The position numbers were made by a program, and so were the translations under genes. From positions 52,857,108 to 52,921,107 of the forward strand of contig OY754467.1 of assembly GCA_963575645.1 (NCBI GenBank): 64,000 nt of DNA, given 5' to 3'. Shown piece by piece: positions 1-10,370 of this stretch. Source of the DNA: Xanthostigma xanthostigma (lineage: Eukaryota; Arthropoda; Insecta; Raphidioptera; Raphidiidae). Below the pieces are notes generated by a model. That model saw only the letters and a list, made by a program, of their open reading frames with translations. It did no database searches and was not told the origin of the DNA. How positions within the stretch are numbered: the stretch's first letter is position 1; every line of letters starts with the position of its first letter.

Positions 1-415
1 ATAGCCATTTACCGACTGGTGACAATTACTTGTCATAACTCAATGAAGATTCCTACTAGCTCGGCCATTGTGGAGTAATGAAAATAAACGTAACTATTTT
101 CTGAGTCGTAACGAAATAGTAGGTAACAACAACTCCGTTGTTACCCATTGAGGCTAAAATTGAGAGGCCGAATGTTTTCGACATGGAGTTTATTCATAAC
201 CGGCTAACCTCAAACCAAAACATTGAATTGTGCTGTTTGGTGCTGTTAGTATTGACAGTTTTTTTTATAAAGAAATAAATAGATATTTACAACATCTCAT
301 TATAATTAAAACATGAATAACGCGCAATTGTTGAATAAAATTATGGGCGCAACTTGTAGGCTAAGTCATGACCTGTCAGCGCCATGAATGACTTAGACTA
401 CTAGTTACGCCAATA
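1..415 (-). repeat. Dispersed element fragment, also in WDR70 intron 2
   Basis: This stretch matches, in reverse orientation, the element at 24540-25050 over about 400 bp with few differences. Both share the segment on AACATGAATAACGCGC and the GGCTAAGTCATGAC motif. It probably lies in an intron of the GPR107-type gene whose exons follow at 1068. The left end is cut by the window edge. No transposase coding is visible and the class is unknown. Confidence 0.7.
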
Positions 416-506
416 ACTATTATTTACACGCGACTGTCTGAAGAGGAAAGACAAAAATGATTTACTATGTCAATATTTTCAACTTGCGATTTATCATCGT
501 ATAAAC

Positions 507-1039
507 CAGTGATTCCCAAGTGGTCTATATCGACCCCCAGGGGTCGACGATAACTTGCAAGGGGTCCATGTCAGCGGGAAAAAAAATTGGGAGTCCACGA
601 AATGAAAATGGGGGTCAACGATAGTGAATCTCCTAACAAAAAAAGAAATAAACTGGACACCGTTAACCGAAGAGATTTAAGATTAAATCTAACTAAATTG
701 ATGCCAAATGTTGAAAATTTATTATTAAAGCATCAGGTTCATCCCTCACACTAAAAGCATTTAGTTTTTGCTTAGTTATTTTATGTAACAGAAAGTAAAT
801 TTTAATTTGATTCGTTTAATTTGAATCTAATTAATAAATGTATAAAACTAAACATTTCACACTACATTTTACTACCGTTATAAAAAATCGTACAAAGTGA
901 GTAGCGCTATACAGGTTGTCAAAAATACATTTGAAATTAATGAATGTGCAAAAAATCAATATCAGATAAGCAGGGGGTCTACCCAAAATCGAAAAACATG
1001 GCAAGTGGTCTACGAGACAAAAAAGTTTGGGGACCTCTG
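507..1039. mobile_element. Non-autonomous hAT-type element with perfect 8-bp TSD
   Basis: The element begins CAGTGATTCCCAAG and ends in the imperfect inverse GGGGACCTCTG. It is flanked by the identical 8-bp duplication GTATAAAC (499-506 and 1040-1047). An 8-bp duplication with CAG...CTG ends is characteristic of hAT transposons. It is 533 bp long with no transposase frame, so it depends on a partner in trans. It sits in an intron of the GPR107-type gene and its right duplication ends 20 bp before the next exon at 1068. Confidence 0.8.
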
Positions 1040-1067
1040 GTATAAACGGGTCCGTTGTTGTTTTTAG

Positions 1068-1475
<408 letters not shown>

Positions 1476-1634
1476 AAAAACCGTTCGTCTCTGTTTCACA
1501 AAAAGTAAAAGTATGTATCATTGAAAACTATTAATTCCTTGTAACTTTATAATTCCTTATTTATATGCAGATAAGTATGATAGACATCGTTTTTTTTTTT
1601 TTTTATACTGCAAATAAGAAAAAAACATATATAT

Positions 1635-2587
1635 CAGTGGCGTAGATACGGTGGGAGGGGAAGGATCCAGGGGCTGTGATAATGAAACTTGCAAAATGAA
1701 AGTTATCAGGAAAATTGAATCTTAGGGCATGAAAGTCAAAATTGTGTATTAAAACTTTTTTTGCAAAGTTACGAGAGTTTGAAAATTGATGATTTCTTCA
1801 ACAATAGCTAATCTTTTGTTGACATAATATATCGCACGTTGAAAACAAAAGTGGCATTATGTAAAAAATGACATTTTACAGTAGAGCATTTTTTAGTTTT
1901 AATATTATTGTTTTGTCCTAAAAAAGTTACTATTAAAATACTGCTTATAGAGATTCTTTTGTTAATAATGAGACAATTTATTATTGTTTTAATTTATTTT
2001 TTGACCACAATGTTAAAAATATAGTTATTAAAAAAAAGACCTTTCAACAATAATTTTTTGTTTAGTGTCATTGTTGTCATAACCTATAATCAGTAAATTG
2101 GAGACTTCAACTGCAAAAAGTGTCACTAAACAAAATGTGTCATTTTATGTATTTTCTTACTTACATTAATTTTTGTAGCAACTGTAATCACAGTAAACTG
2201 TCGTTTAACAAAATGTGTCACTTTTTTACTTACAGCGACGTGCGTACCAAACAACTGCTTTGACACAATCAAAATAGTGTCGTTATATCAGTCATGACCA
2301 TGGGCAATTCTTTCAAAATATAAAGTGACACAAGCTCAGTCTAGCGGAAGTAAGTGGGTTTATGAGCAAACGAAAATTTTCGTATAGTGACACTTTTGCA
2401 GTAAAACATGAATCTTACAAAAGGTGAAAAGTCAACTTTTTTATATAGTGTCACTATTGTTTTCAACGTGCGAATGTTATCTAACAACAATAGATTGATA
2501 AATCAAACTCGGTCATTATTGAACTAAAAATGAATTTGTCAAAATTTTCGAATCTCCCTCCCAGAGCAAAACCTATCTACGCCCCTG
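1635..2587. mobile_element. hAT-type non-autonomous element, 953 bp
   Basis: Inverted ends CAGTGGCGTAGATA and TATCTACGCCCCTG are flanked by ATATATAT on both sides (1627-1634 and 2588-2595). The 8-bp duplication fits hAT, though an AT run is weak evidence by itself. The inside holds many scattered TGTCAC/GTGACA subrepeats and no long frame. Related short elements with the same terminal motif lie at 28177-28445 and 45391-45623. It begins 160 bp after the GPR107-type stop, so it may be inside or just after the 3' UTR. Confidence 0.75.
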
Positions 2588-2735
2588 ATATATATACACA
2601 TATTTTTTAACAAAGTTTGTTTATTTATTTTGAAATAAATTGTTTTCCATTAAAATGTGAAAATGAAGGTTTAGTGACAATACAGTTAAACCTCGATTAT
2701 CCAAGATATACAGGCGATAAGAAAGAAAAATATAA

Positions 2736-3181
2736 AGGCCGCTGCACACGAGGCTAGAAACGCTGCTAAATTCCTTGCTAGATTTGCCTACAAGTTTTCT
2801 AGCGTTGGTTTTCTTGATTGCTGTTAACTGCTCGTTTCACACAAGACTATTTTTCAAGCTTGATTTGTGGATAGATCTGGTGCGCGCGCAGTGACAGTTC
2901 GAATATAAACACAGAACAAAACGTGTCTGTTGTCTGATTCTGAACAGAGTGCGACACCATGTTGGTCTGTGGGTGTTTGTTTCAAGTGCCCACGTGACAA
3001 GATACTGCTTCCTGATTGGTTCTTGCTCATACCTAGCAGCAAATCTCGCAGGGAAAATAGCCCTTGTTCTAATTTTAAAACCTATCTTGTGAGTTAGCAG
3101 GCCAGCCCGCAGTGACGTCATTTCTAGCTTCCTACCCAGCCTTCCGGCTAGCAGCATTTCTAGCCTCATGTGCAGCGGCCT
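2736..3181. mobile_element. Harbinger-type MITE with TAA target duplication
   Basis: Terminal inverted repeats AGGCCGCTGCACACGAGGCT and, at the other end, its near-perfect inverse; flanking 3-bp duplication TAA at 2733-2735 and 3182-3184. A TWA 3-bp duplication is the hallmark of PIF/Harbinger insertions. The element is 446 bp. The 110-codon minus-strand frame inside it is a by-product of the repeat and resembles no transposase. Confidence 0.75.
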
Positions 3182-3184
3182 TAA

Positions 3185-3757
3185 TATTTATAAACCAGAC
3201 TTACCAAAGTTTGACTGTATTAGCATTTAATAATCTTAAGCTAGATATATTTCTTTGGATTCTTTTAACCCTACAAGTGTCGTTGTAATATGTATTCAGT
3301 TTATACTTATATGCATTTTTTTATTGTAATTTGATCTCTTTTCGCTCGCAGTATTTCATTTCAGATATAATTTATTTGATGAATATTGCGTTATAACAAA
3401 TCAATTAATAGACTTGAAATATTATTAGTCTTGTCGTCATTATTACATTATACTGTATACTGCATGGAATGTGTTAAAAAAAGTGTGACACCTCATTTTA
3501 TATTCACAAAATTTTATAAAAAAATGAGTTTTAATGAATATTTTTGTACGTTTGAAAACTATAATGTTGGTTAATAATAAGTAATTATTGTTATTTATAA
3601 ATGTGCGTGCGATAAATACAAAATAATTATTTCTTTAGCCAAATTTTCATTAGTCGTTGACATTACTGAAAATACATATTTATAACTTTTCTATATTTCC
3701 AACTAAACAGTATTACATAATGTATTTAAAAAACAAAACGAAAACACTCAGTCCATA
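3185..3757. other. AT-rich intergenic DNA
   Basis: Very AT-rich sequence with only chance open frames of about 60 codons. I see no gene, RNA or bounded repeat. Confidence 0.6.
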
Positions 3758-3760
3758 TTA

Positions 3761-4280
3761 TAGTCAGAGTGCCCGTCAGCAAAAATTTTTTGTTACATAC
3801 TCTCCCCAAACTTTGTATATGGCTTCATTAGGCCTAGTCTGACACCTATTTCCTCTATGACTTTTCTTGATTTTGGGGCGTTTTCCCTCTAAATTTTCCG
3901 AAAGATGTAAAAATTTATAGATAATGTTTGTTTTTTCAATTGGATAGCTTAAAAAATTCAACCAAAACGCTAAAATAATGTTCTCTGACAAATAACATGA
4001 ACCATTTAAAATGTCTGACACCTCGAATATGTCGAACATATTCAAGGTGTCAGCGTTTTGGTTGAAGTTTTTAAGCTATCCAATTAAAAAAACCAACATT
4101 ATCTATAAATTTTTACATGTCGAAACGACATCTTTCGGAAAATTTAGAGGGAAAACGCCCCAAAATCAAGAAAAGTCATAGAGGAAATAGGTGTCAGACT
4201 AGGCCTAATGAAGCCATATACAAAGTTTGGGGAGACTATGTATGTATCAATAAAATTTTTGCCGACGGGCACTCTGACTA
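3761..4280. mobile_element. Fold-back Harbinger-like element carrying a short conserved frame
   Basis: Ends are TAGTCAGAGTGCCCGTC and its inverse, with TTA on both sides (3758-3760 and 4281-4283). Two arms of about 230 bp face each other around a central hairpin containing ACACCTCGAATATGTCG. The right arm lacks about 45 bp present in the related copy at 45783-46109. Each arm can be read as a peptide containing KRHLSENLEGKRPKIKKS. One-armed relatives lie at 45783-46109 and 61498-61817. The 3-bp duplication suggests Harbinger mobilisation. Confidence 0.72.
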
Positions 4281-4283
4281 TTA

Positions 4284-4602
4284 TGAATGGTTCCCATTGT
4301 AAATAAATAATTGAAAACTTGCACGATAAACTGTTAATTTGCACCTTTGAAACATCTTCGATATTATCAAGGCATCGAAAACAACTGGGGATTGTCTGAT
4401 TTGATTAATCTTTGTAATGTGTGTAAAACACTCCACGGCACTATGAAGCCCTATTCCTATAGTTTAGGCGTCAAGAAGAAATCGAATATAATCCTCGGGT
4501 TGAAGCACACTTTGTGTTGTTTGTTATTCAAAATAAAAAAAAAAAAAGGAAATCGAATAAAGCTTCTGTATTGAAACTTGCATTCTGTCTGGAATACTAC
4601 AG
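4284..4602. other. Unassigned DNA with an A-rich tract
   Basis: Holds a 75-codon frame (4347-4574, +) with no recognisable domain, an A13 run near 4537 and an AATAAAG directly after it. It could be the end of an old retroposed sequence, but I cannot identify a source. Confidence 0.3.
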
Positions 4603-4842
4603 AATATATACTATATATTCACTCAATCCTGGAGCTAACAGATAATTATGACTGTCAAGGAATAGACAAATAATTTGCAATAAAATAATATTGCGACTAT
4701 AAATTGAAATGTAAGCTATCCTATCTTTCAAGTTGGGTCGAATTGCACACGGTGTGCAAATCAAATTTAAAATCGGTTCAGTAGTTTAGGAGTTCATCGC
4801 GGACAAACATGTGACACGTAATTTTTATATATAAAGATATAC
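4603..4842 (+). repeat. LINE-tail-like repeat, copy also near 60.7 kb
   Basis: This segment is the inverse of 60672-60900. It contains AAATCGGTTCAGTAGTTTAG, then TCATCGCGGACAAACA, ending in an ATATATAAAGAT tail. Such wording closely resembles 3' tails of RTE-type non-LTR retrotransposons of insects (recalled family knowledge). No reverse-transcriptase coding remains. A Helitron-like terminus is the alternative, because the 60.7-kb copy leads into a CTAG end. Confidence 0.55.
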
Positions 4843-4971
4843 AAGAACGCCTAATAATTAGAAATGGAATTCAATTTTATTTTTTGTGAACGCACCGACA
4901 CACTGAAATTAGTTCCATTTAAGGACAGAATTAAAGATAAAGGGTACATACTATTATACAGTATGTAAACG

Positions 4972-5497
4972 CGTAAGGTGCACATAGGGAAATTAGCATT
5001 GGGAAAAAATACTTGGATCAGAGTTAGCCATGACTGCATTCATTGTTATTTCTATTGAATTATCGTGGTAATCTTGAGGATTTCTATTTTATTTTGATTT
5101 ATTTTTATTTTACTTGGCTTTTTTAATAATAAAAAGCTCTTATAAATCATTATTTTAATTTTTTTGTACAAAAATAAAAGAAAAAAACAGCTCCATCTGT
5201 TTGGAAACATTTCATTCAAAAATTGTCTGACTGGTATGATGTATATGCGCGTTTTTAGGTTCAACGCGAATAGGCGGAGATATTTGATCTCGCACCATAT
5301 TTAAGTATTTTTGGGAATTTAATGTCCCATTAATAAAAAAGTCCGATTATGTTGTAATCATTTGAATATTTTCTTCGGTAGTATACACATTCATTTTGCA
5401 AAAGAATATTATCTGTCAAATTGAAAAACAAGATTTCAAGGCTCACTCTGATCCAGTCATTTTTTCCCAATATTAATTTCCCTATGTGCACCTTACT
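4972..5497. repeat. Fold-back repeat with ~55-bp outer arms
   Basis: GTAAGGTGCACATAGGGAAA at 4972 pairs with its inverse TTTCCCTATGTGCACCTTAC ending at 5497. The match continues inward through GATCAGAGT/ACTCTGATC with small gaps. The middle is AT-rich and non-coding. It is probably a degraded inverted-repeat transposon; no clean target duplication was seen. Confidence 0.55.
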
Positions 5498-6043
5498 TAA
5501 GTTAATCTAGACGCTTATGACCTCAATTTCCAAGCGTCTATAGCTTTGTTTGTACAAGCAAATTGCCAACTTATAAATAATTGTGTAAAAAACATGTTCG
5601 CAACTGAAAATTCGTTCCCAGTCAGCGGATTATTTTGAGGATTAGAAACCGATCCATGACCAACAATTTCGCCTATGCGAACATCAGATTTTAAACAAAA
5701 TGTGCATGCTTCATCAATTTGCTGACATTTTCTGATCATTGTACGAACAAAGCTTATATAATCACGTCATTCCATAAGTTGATTTGTTTCAACAATCTTT
5801 AGCAACCAATTCAACATCGTTTAAAAACAATATTCTAGTTTACTCTATACTATAAGTAACCGGAACGGACTTGTAGCAAATAGCATCGTAAATCTGTACT
5901 TGTTACGCATAGTATAGAGATTTCAGTATCTACATAGGTGCATAATCTTAATAGTAGGTCACTTTACAGACTGGAAAAATTTGGCTGAAGTCGATTGAGT
6001 AGATATCATTTGTGTTTAACTTAAAATATGTTGAACAAGGATA
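5498..6043. other. Intergenic DNA, no gene seen
   Basis: Contains a 74-codon minus-strand frame (5515-5739) with no known domain and no homopolymer or repeat boundary I can defend. Confidence 0.5.
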
Positions 6044-6045
6044 TA

Positions 6046-7263
6046 GTTAAAGCAATGGTGCGTATTTCAATCGGTGGAAAGCAACTGGATGACTCTTGGT
6101 ATTTGAGTTCCTGAAGCAATTTGGAAACTTTTTTGTTCAGTACCTCATAACCCCAAAATGGAAGGAATCGGAGAAAAGGGGGGGGGGTCAAAACGTAAAA
6201 AAAAATTGTTTAGAAACCAAATGGAAAGGCGGTAGCATTAAAGTACGTGTACTCACTATTGTTTAAAAAAATTGTCATCCGAAACGTGCGGACGGTTTGC
6301 GCGAACCGATTTTTTGAAAATCGGAAAAAAAAAATTGTGTCGCAACCGGTTGCGATTTTGAGGAAAATTCTTGTTTTTGTTCAGAGATGCTGTAAAAAAA
6401 TTGTCATCCGTTTCTGCTGGACGGATTTTGAGGAATTAAAGGTTTGAGTGGCTAAAATTCTCAATTTTTCACTAGCTTTTTTCAAACATCATAAAAAAAT
6501 TGCTAAAATTGTTAAAAACGGATGACGTTTCTTATACATGTTCTCAGAGGGTCCAACTATAATATGTATCAATGTCATCCGTTTTTATAACATTTAACCC
6601 CATTTTTCAACCCCTTACTTTTGTGCGATATTAATCAGAATATTGAGGTTAGACTCGTTTCTGATGGCATACAGATAACGTACACAACCCCTTTAGGGGT
6701 TGAAAAATGGGGTTAAATGTTATAAAAACGGATGACATTGATACATATTATAGTTGGACCCTCTGAGAACATGTATAAGAAACGTCATCCGTTTTTAACA
6801 ATTTTAGCAATTTTTTTATGATGTTTGAAAAAAGCTAGTGAAAAATTGAGAATTTTAGCCACTCAAACCTTTAATTCCTCAAAATCCGTCCAGCAGAAAC
6901 GGATGACAATTTTTTTACAGCATCTCTGAACAAAAACAAGAATTTTCCTCAAAATCGCAACCGGTTGCGACACAATTTTTTTTTTCCGATTTTCAAAAAA
7001 TCGGTTCGCGCAAACCGTCCGCACGTTTCGGATGACAATTTTTTTAAACAATAGTGAGTACACGTACTTTAATGCTACCGCCTTTCCATTTGGTTTCTAA
7101 ACAATTTTTTTTTACGTTTTGACCCCCCCCCTTTTCTCCGATTCCTTCCATTTTGGGGTTATGAGGTACTGAACAAAAAAGTTTCCAAATTGCTTCAGGA
7201 ACTCAAATACCAAGAGTCATCCGGTTGCTTTCCACCGATTGAAATACGCACCATTGCTTTAAC
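6046..7263. mobile_element. 1.2-kb near-perfect palindromic element with TA flanks
   Basis: Two arms of about 570 bp are inverse copies with only isolated mismatches (for example CAACTGG versus CAACCGG near the ends). They are separated by a loop of roughly 75 bp around 6618-6690. Outer ends read GTTAAAGCAATGGTGCG and its inverse, flanked by TA (6044-6045 and 7264-7265). This fits a Tc1/mariner-type fold-back MITE; TTAA inside the ends makes piggyBac an alternative. The motif GTCATCCG recurs inside each arm. An identical 66-codon frame appears on opposite strands simply because the arms are identical. Transcription across it would give a long hairpin RNA. Confidence 0.85.
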
Positions 7264-7265
7264 TA

Positions 7266-7683
7266 ATAGCACGGTGCGTTCAGCGTAAATATCGAATGTC
7301 GGCCATTTTATCTACATTCAGTTTACTGCCTCCTTGGTATACTAGAAAAACTGTAATTGTTCATATAATTAGTACTTATTATACTTATTAAAAAATAAAT
7401 AAATAAAATGCATTCGTATCAACTATTGAAGCCTGTATTATTTTTTCTCATACATTACAATAATTCCCGTTAACTATTTGGTGCTCTTAAAATACAAAAT
7501 TCATGGTATAAAACAAATAAGAAGTACAAATCACATAAGTTTAACATATTGTCACGCCGCAGATTCTAACAATTCAGTCAATAATAACCCCACAAAACAA
7601 ATCAGTTAAGTTTTCCACATAAACTTTGCATTCGTCTTGATTTGTCTGGTTAATGATTTATTGTGCGACTAGTGAGAGAAGAA
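7266..7683. other. AT-rich intergenic DNA
   Basis: Mainly AT-rich with a short AAATAAATAAATAAA run near 7391. No coding or bounded repeat seen. Confidence 0.5.
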
Positions 7684-8105
7684 GATTCCATGAGCGTGAA
7701 ATTTGCCGCACGAGCGTAGCGAGTGCGGTAAAACGCACGCGAGTGGAATATTCTCCTTCGATCAATGGTCGCACATAATACTTTATTCAACTAGCACGAG
7801 TAATATGTAATCGGGGCCCTGATAAACGAGGGAAAAATAGTAAATCACTTCATTGATTGACGTACCCACCGCCCTCGATGCACACAAGATGGCCCTGACT
7901 TTCGCTGAATTGCGATGCTGTCTTCATATACACAAATCGCTACCGCGTTCCTATTGGTCCAGAAACTATGCAGTAATACATTATCGTACAGTTTCGGCTC
8001 ATTATTATAGCACTCTACGCGTCAACATGAAGTAACTTATTATTTCTCCCAAATTTAGCAGGGCCCCGAAATTATATATTACTCACGCGTGTTGAATAAA
8101 GAAAA
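7684..8105. repeat. Fold-back repeat with GGGGCCCTG arms
   Basis: ACTTTATTCAACTAGCACGAGTAATATGTAATCGGGGCCCTG (7780-7821) is mirrored by CAGGGCCCCG...TTGAATAAAG (8060-8100). A preceding GC-richer segment, 7686-7750, forms its own hairpin around CGAGCGTAGCGAG. Inside is a 60-codon frame of no known type. It looks like a degraded inverted-repeat element. No target duplication was resolved. Confidence 0.5.
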
Positions 8106-8681
8106 TTATTAAGCTCCATTTTTCTACCAGCTATGAAATATTTTATGTGCAAAATTTTAAAGTTCCTAAAATAATTTGCATTGACAAAATACACTGCGAC
8201 AAACGTCGTGACAATCATGTTATCTGAACACATAACGTGAAACAAAAATCACAGAAAGATTGCACATGATAATACTTTTTGAGATCAACTTTGATCATCC
8301 TAATAAAAAAATATGATATTTTCTAGACCCAAAACAAATTAAAATCTGGTCAGCTCTTCCTGACCTGCAGTTTGTTTCATCACATCGATCGTATGTCTTA
8401 TATTATCTAACAGTTTTGTTTTGGGCGATAAAGAATTCTCTACTATAATCTTAAAACTTGAAATTGAGATCAATTTCTTAAAACATGAGTATGATAATTA
8501 TAATCTTCTTTCAGGTACAGCTTTTTTGTCCTTAAATTTAAATCAGAAATAAAAAATACTACCTAGTTGAAATATAAAGAAAAATATTCACTCAATTAAT
8601 TAGTCTCCTATAAAAATTGAGTTTGAAATGAAACCAAAAAGAAATTAAATGAGCATCGCAAAATCACAATGGCAACTTAAA
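8106..8681. other. Downstream flank of the small minus-strand gene
   Basis: AT-rich DNA that must include the 3' UTR of the gene ending at 8682. I see no repeat boundary or second gene. Confidence 0.4.
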
Positions 8682-9684
8682 TTAATCGCTGTCTTCGCTG
8701 ACACTAATTTCCAACGAATCCATCAGAAGTTCTACGATTTGTTGTGGGGTTTTTTGCTTTATCATTACACTCGCCAACACATACTGCTCGTGGCTCAGTT
8801 CTGACCAGTCCGTGTACTGAAACGTAAAAATAATAAATAGATTGCTATAAGTGAGATCCTTGCTCTCCACACTGAGAGGATGCCGCCCCCCAGAACCCCA
8901 ATTCCAAAACGAGACGCATTCGAAATTAGATTGACACTTAAAACAGTATTATGCAAGTCCCGTTACGATCGGTTCGACTGCTCCTGTGCAGTAATTCAAA
9001 CACGCAGACGAATTAAAATTTCATTCGGTTATTAATTAACTGATCACACTAGAACAACTTAAAATTGCATTACTGCTGTCCTATATTACTGACCAAGGGA
9101 GTGCTACGGTGATACATTTTGCCATTTTCCGTGAAAGGTTCGAATTTTTGTAATAACGCCGATCCATCGATTCTCCACAAATATACCTGGGTGCCTCTAC
9201 TTACGCGTATATCTTTTCGAGCCACTACAAATGCGCCAGTCTAGAAAATATAAAATTGGTCAATTATTACTAGATAAGCACATTACTTTGGCCTCTACCA
9301 AATAATAAAAATATCTTATTAACAATCAAATTATTATTTTCGATGACAATGATTAGATAAATTTAATTATTGCTCGCATCTATTGTTCATGCAATTTCTT
9401 CACACGCAAACAATTATTAATTGACTAATTTTATCTTACACGATATTCTTTCTTTGTTCTCACAGACAGTTTAGCTCCAGTCTGGGTGTTTTGATTATCT
9501 TCTATTGGCTTTAAAGTATTAGATCCATTTTTTCTCCTTTTGGAAATACGGGAATCAGTTGTATTTCTTAGAACCTTACAATTTTAAATGATTAGTGTAA
9601 ATTTCTATCATCATTATTTTAAATAGCAATACTTACTCGACTTTTAGACTGCTTTCCTGCACTAATATTGGTTTTCCTAGGCAT
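8682..9684 (-). CDS. Unidentified small basic protein, four exons, 154 residues
   Basis: Read on the minus strand, exons are 9637-9684, 9440-9574, 9094-9240 and 8682-8816 (stop TAA). All are phase 0 and joined by GT-AG introns. The start is the ATG of MPRKTNISAGKQSKSR; no earlier in-frame exon is needed. Residues 1-61 are basic and probably disordered (KRRKN at about 27-31), like a nuclear tail. Residues 62 to about 145 look folded, with VYLWRIDGSALLQKFEPF near 80-97 and YTDWSELSHEQYVLASVMI at the start of exon four. The C-terminus is acidic (SVSEDSD). The LWRIDG...LLQKFE stretch faintly recalls C-terminal domains of some chromatin proteins (DUF4211 type), a weak memory match only. It is head to head with MCMDC2. 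I do not assign a function. The consistent phases argue strongly that it is a real gene. Confidence 0.72.
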
Positions 9685-10370
9685 TTTTTTATTATAATTT
9701 TATTTGGTATTGTCCAATGACATTTCTTGGTACGTTAAACTACCAACATTATTTTAAAAACCTTAATCAAAAATCACAGAAAAACTTCACATTAAACTAC
9801 TAGATCGGTATATTTTTCTATTATAACATTTTATTTTTACAAAAATGATTATTTATTAATACATCCGTCGATGATTTAAAAGAAAAACAGTAACTTAACC
9901 TCTAAAAAATAAAAACCCAACCGCTACTCAACAGTCAACAATGCTCCCGAGTCCCATGCATGCGTTAGCGCGCCGCAGACCGCATTACGGTGCGTCCGTC
10001 GAACGGAAATCTTCCGAAAGACGAAAATGATCTAGTTTCCATCAACGTAATATTGGCATTAAATGATGGGTTATGTTTTAGGTTTTAACTCCGCTCGTTT
10101 CTATAGATTTTTAAGCTGCATATCACTTAATTAAGAATTAAACATAAGGTTTATGGGAAAAACACAAAGCGTTTTCATGGGTAATTTGTTTAACTCAAAT
10201 TTTACTTCGTGTTAATTGGAAACCGGACCAATTCTTGCCAGGTGAAAAATCGATTGTTTTACGAATGTGTTCACATTGTTAAAAAAACGAACTGAAATCA
10301 AATAAATATTTAGCGGTTTCCAATTTTAAAACTTTCCTTGACGGACAGTAAATCGTGGAAAAATAAAAAC
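9685..10370. promoter_or_regulatory. Shared divergent promoter region
   Basis: These 686 bp separate the start codons of the unidentified minus-strand gene and MCMDC2 on the plus strand. They contain a CpG-richer island near 9955-10020 (GCGTTAGCGCGCCGCAGACC) in otherwise AT-rich DNA. The island is a plausible bidirectional promoter core. Exact start sites cannot be read from sequence. Confidence 0.5.

Noticed and set aside
2837-3169. 110-codon minus-strand frame
   Set aside because: Covers the Harbinger-type MITE end to end and resembles no transposase.
6247-7063. Identical 66-codon frames on opposite strands
   Set aside because: They are the two arms of the 6046-7263 palindrome; the peptide is low-complexity and has no domain.
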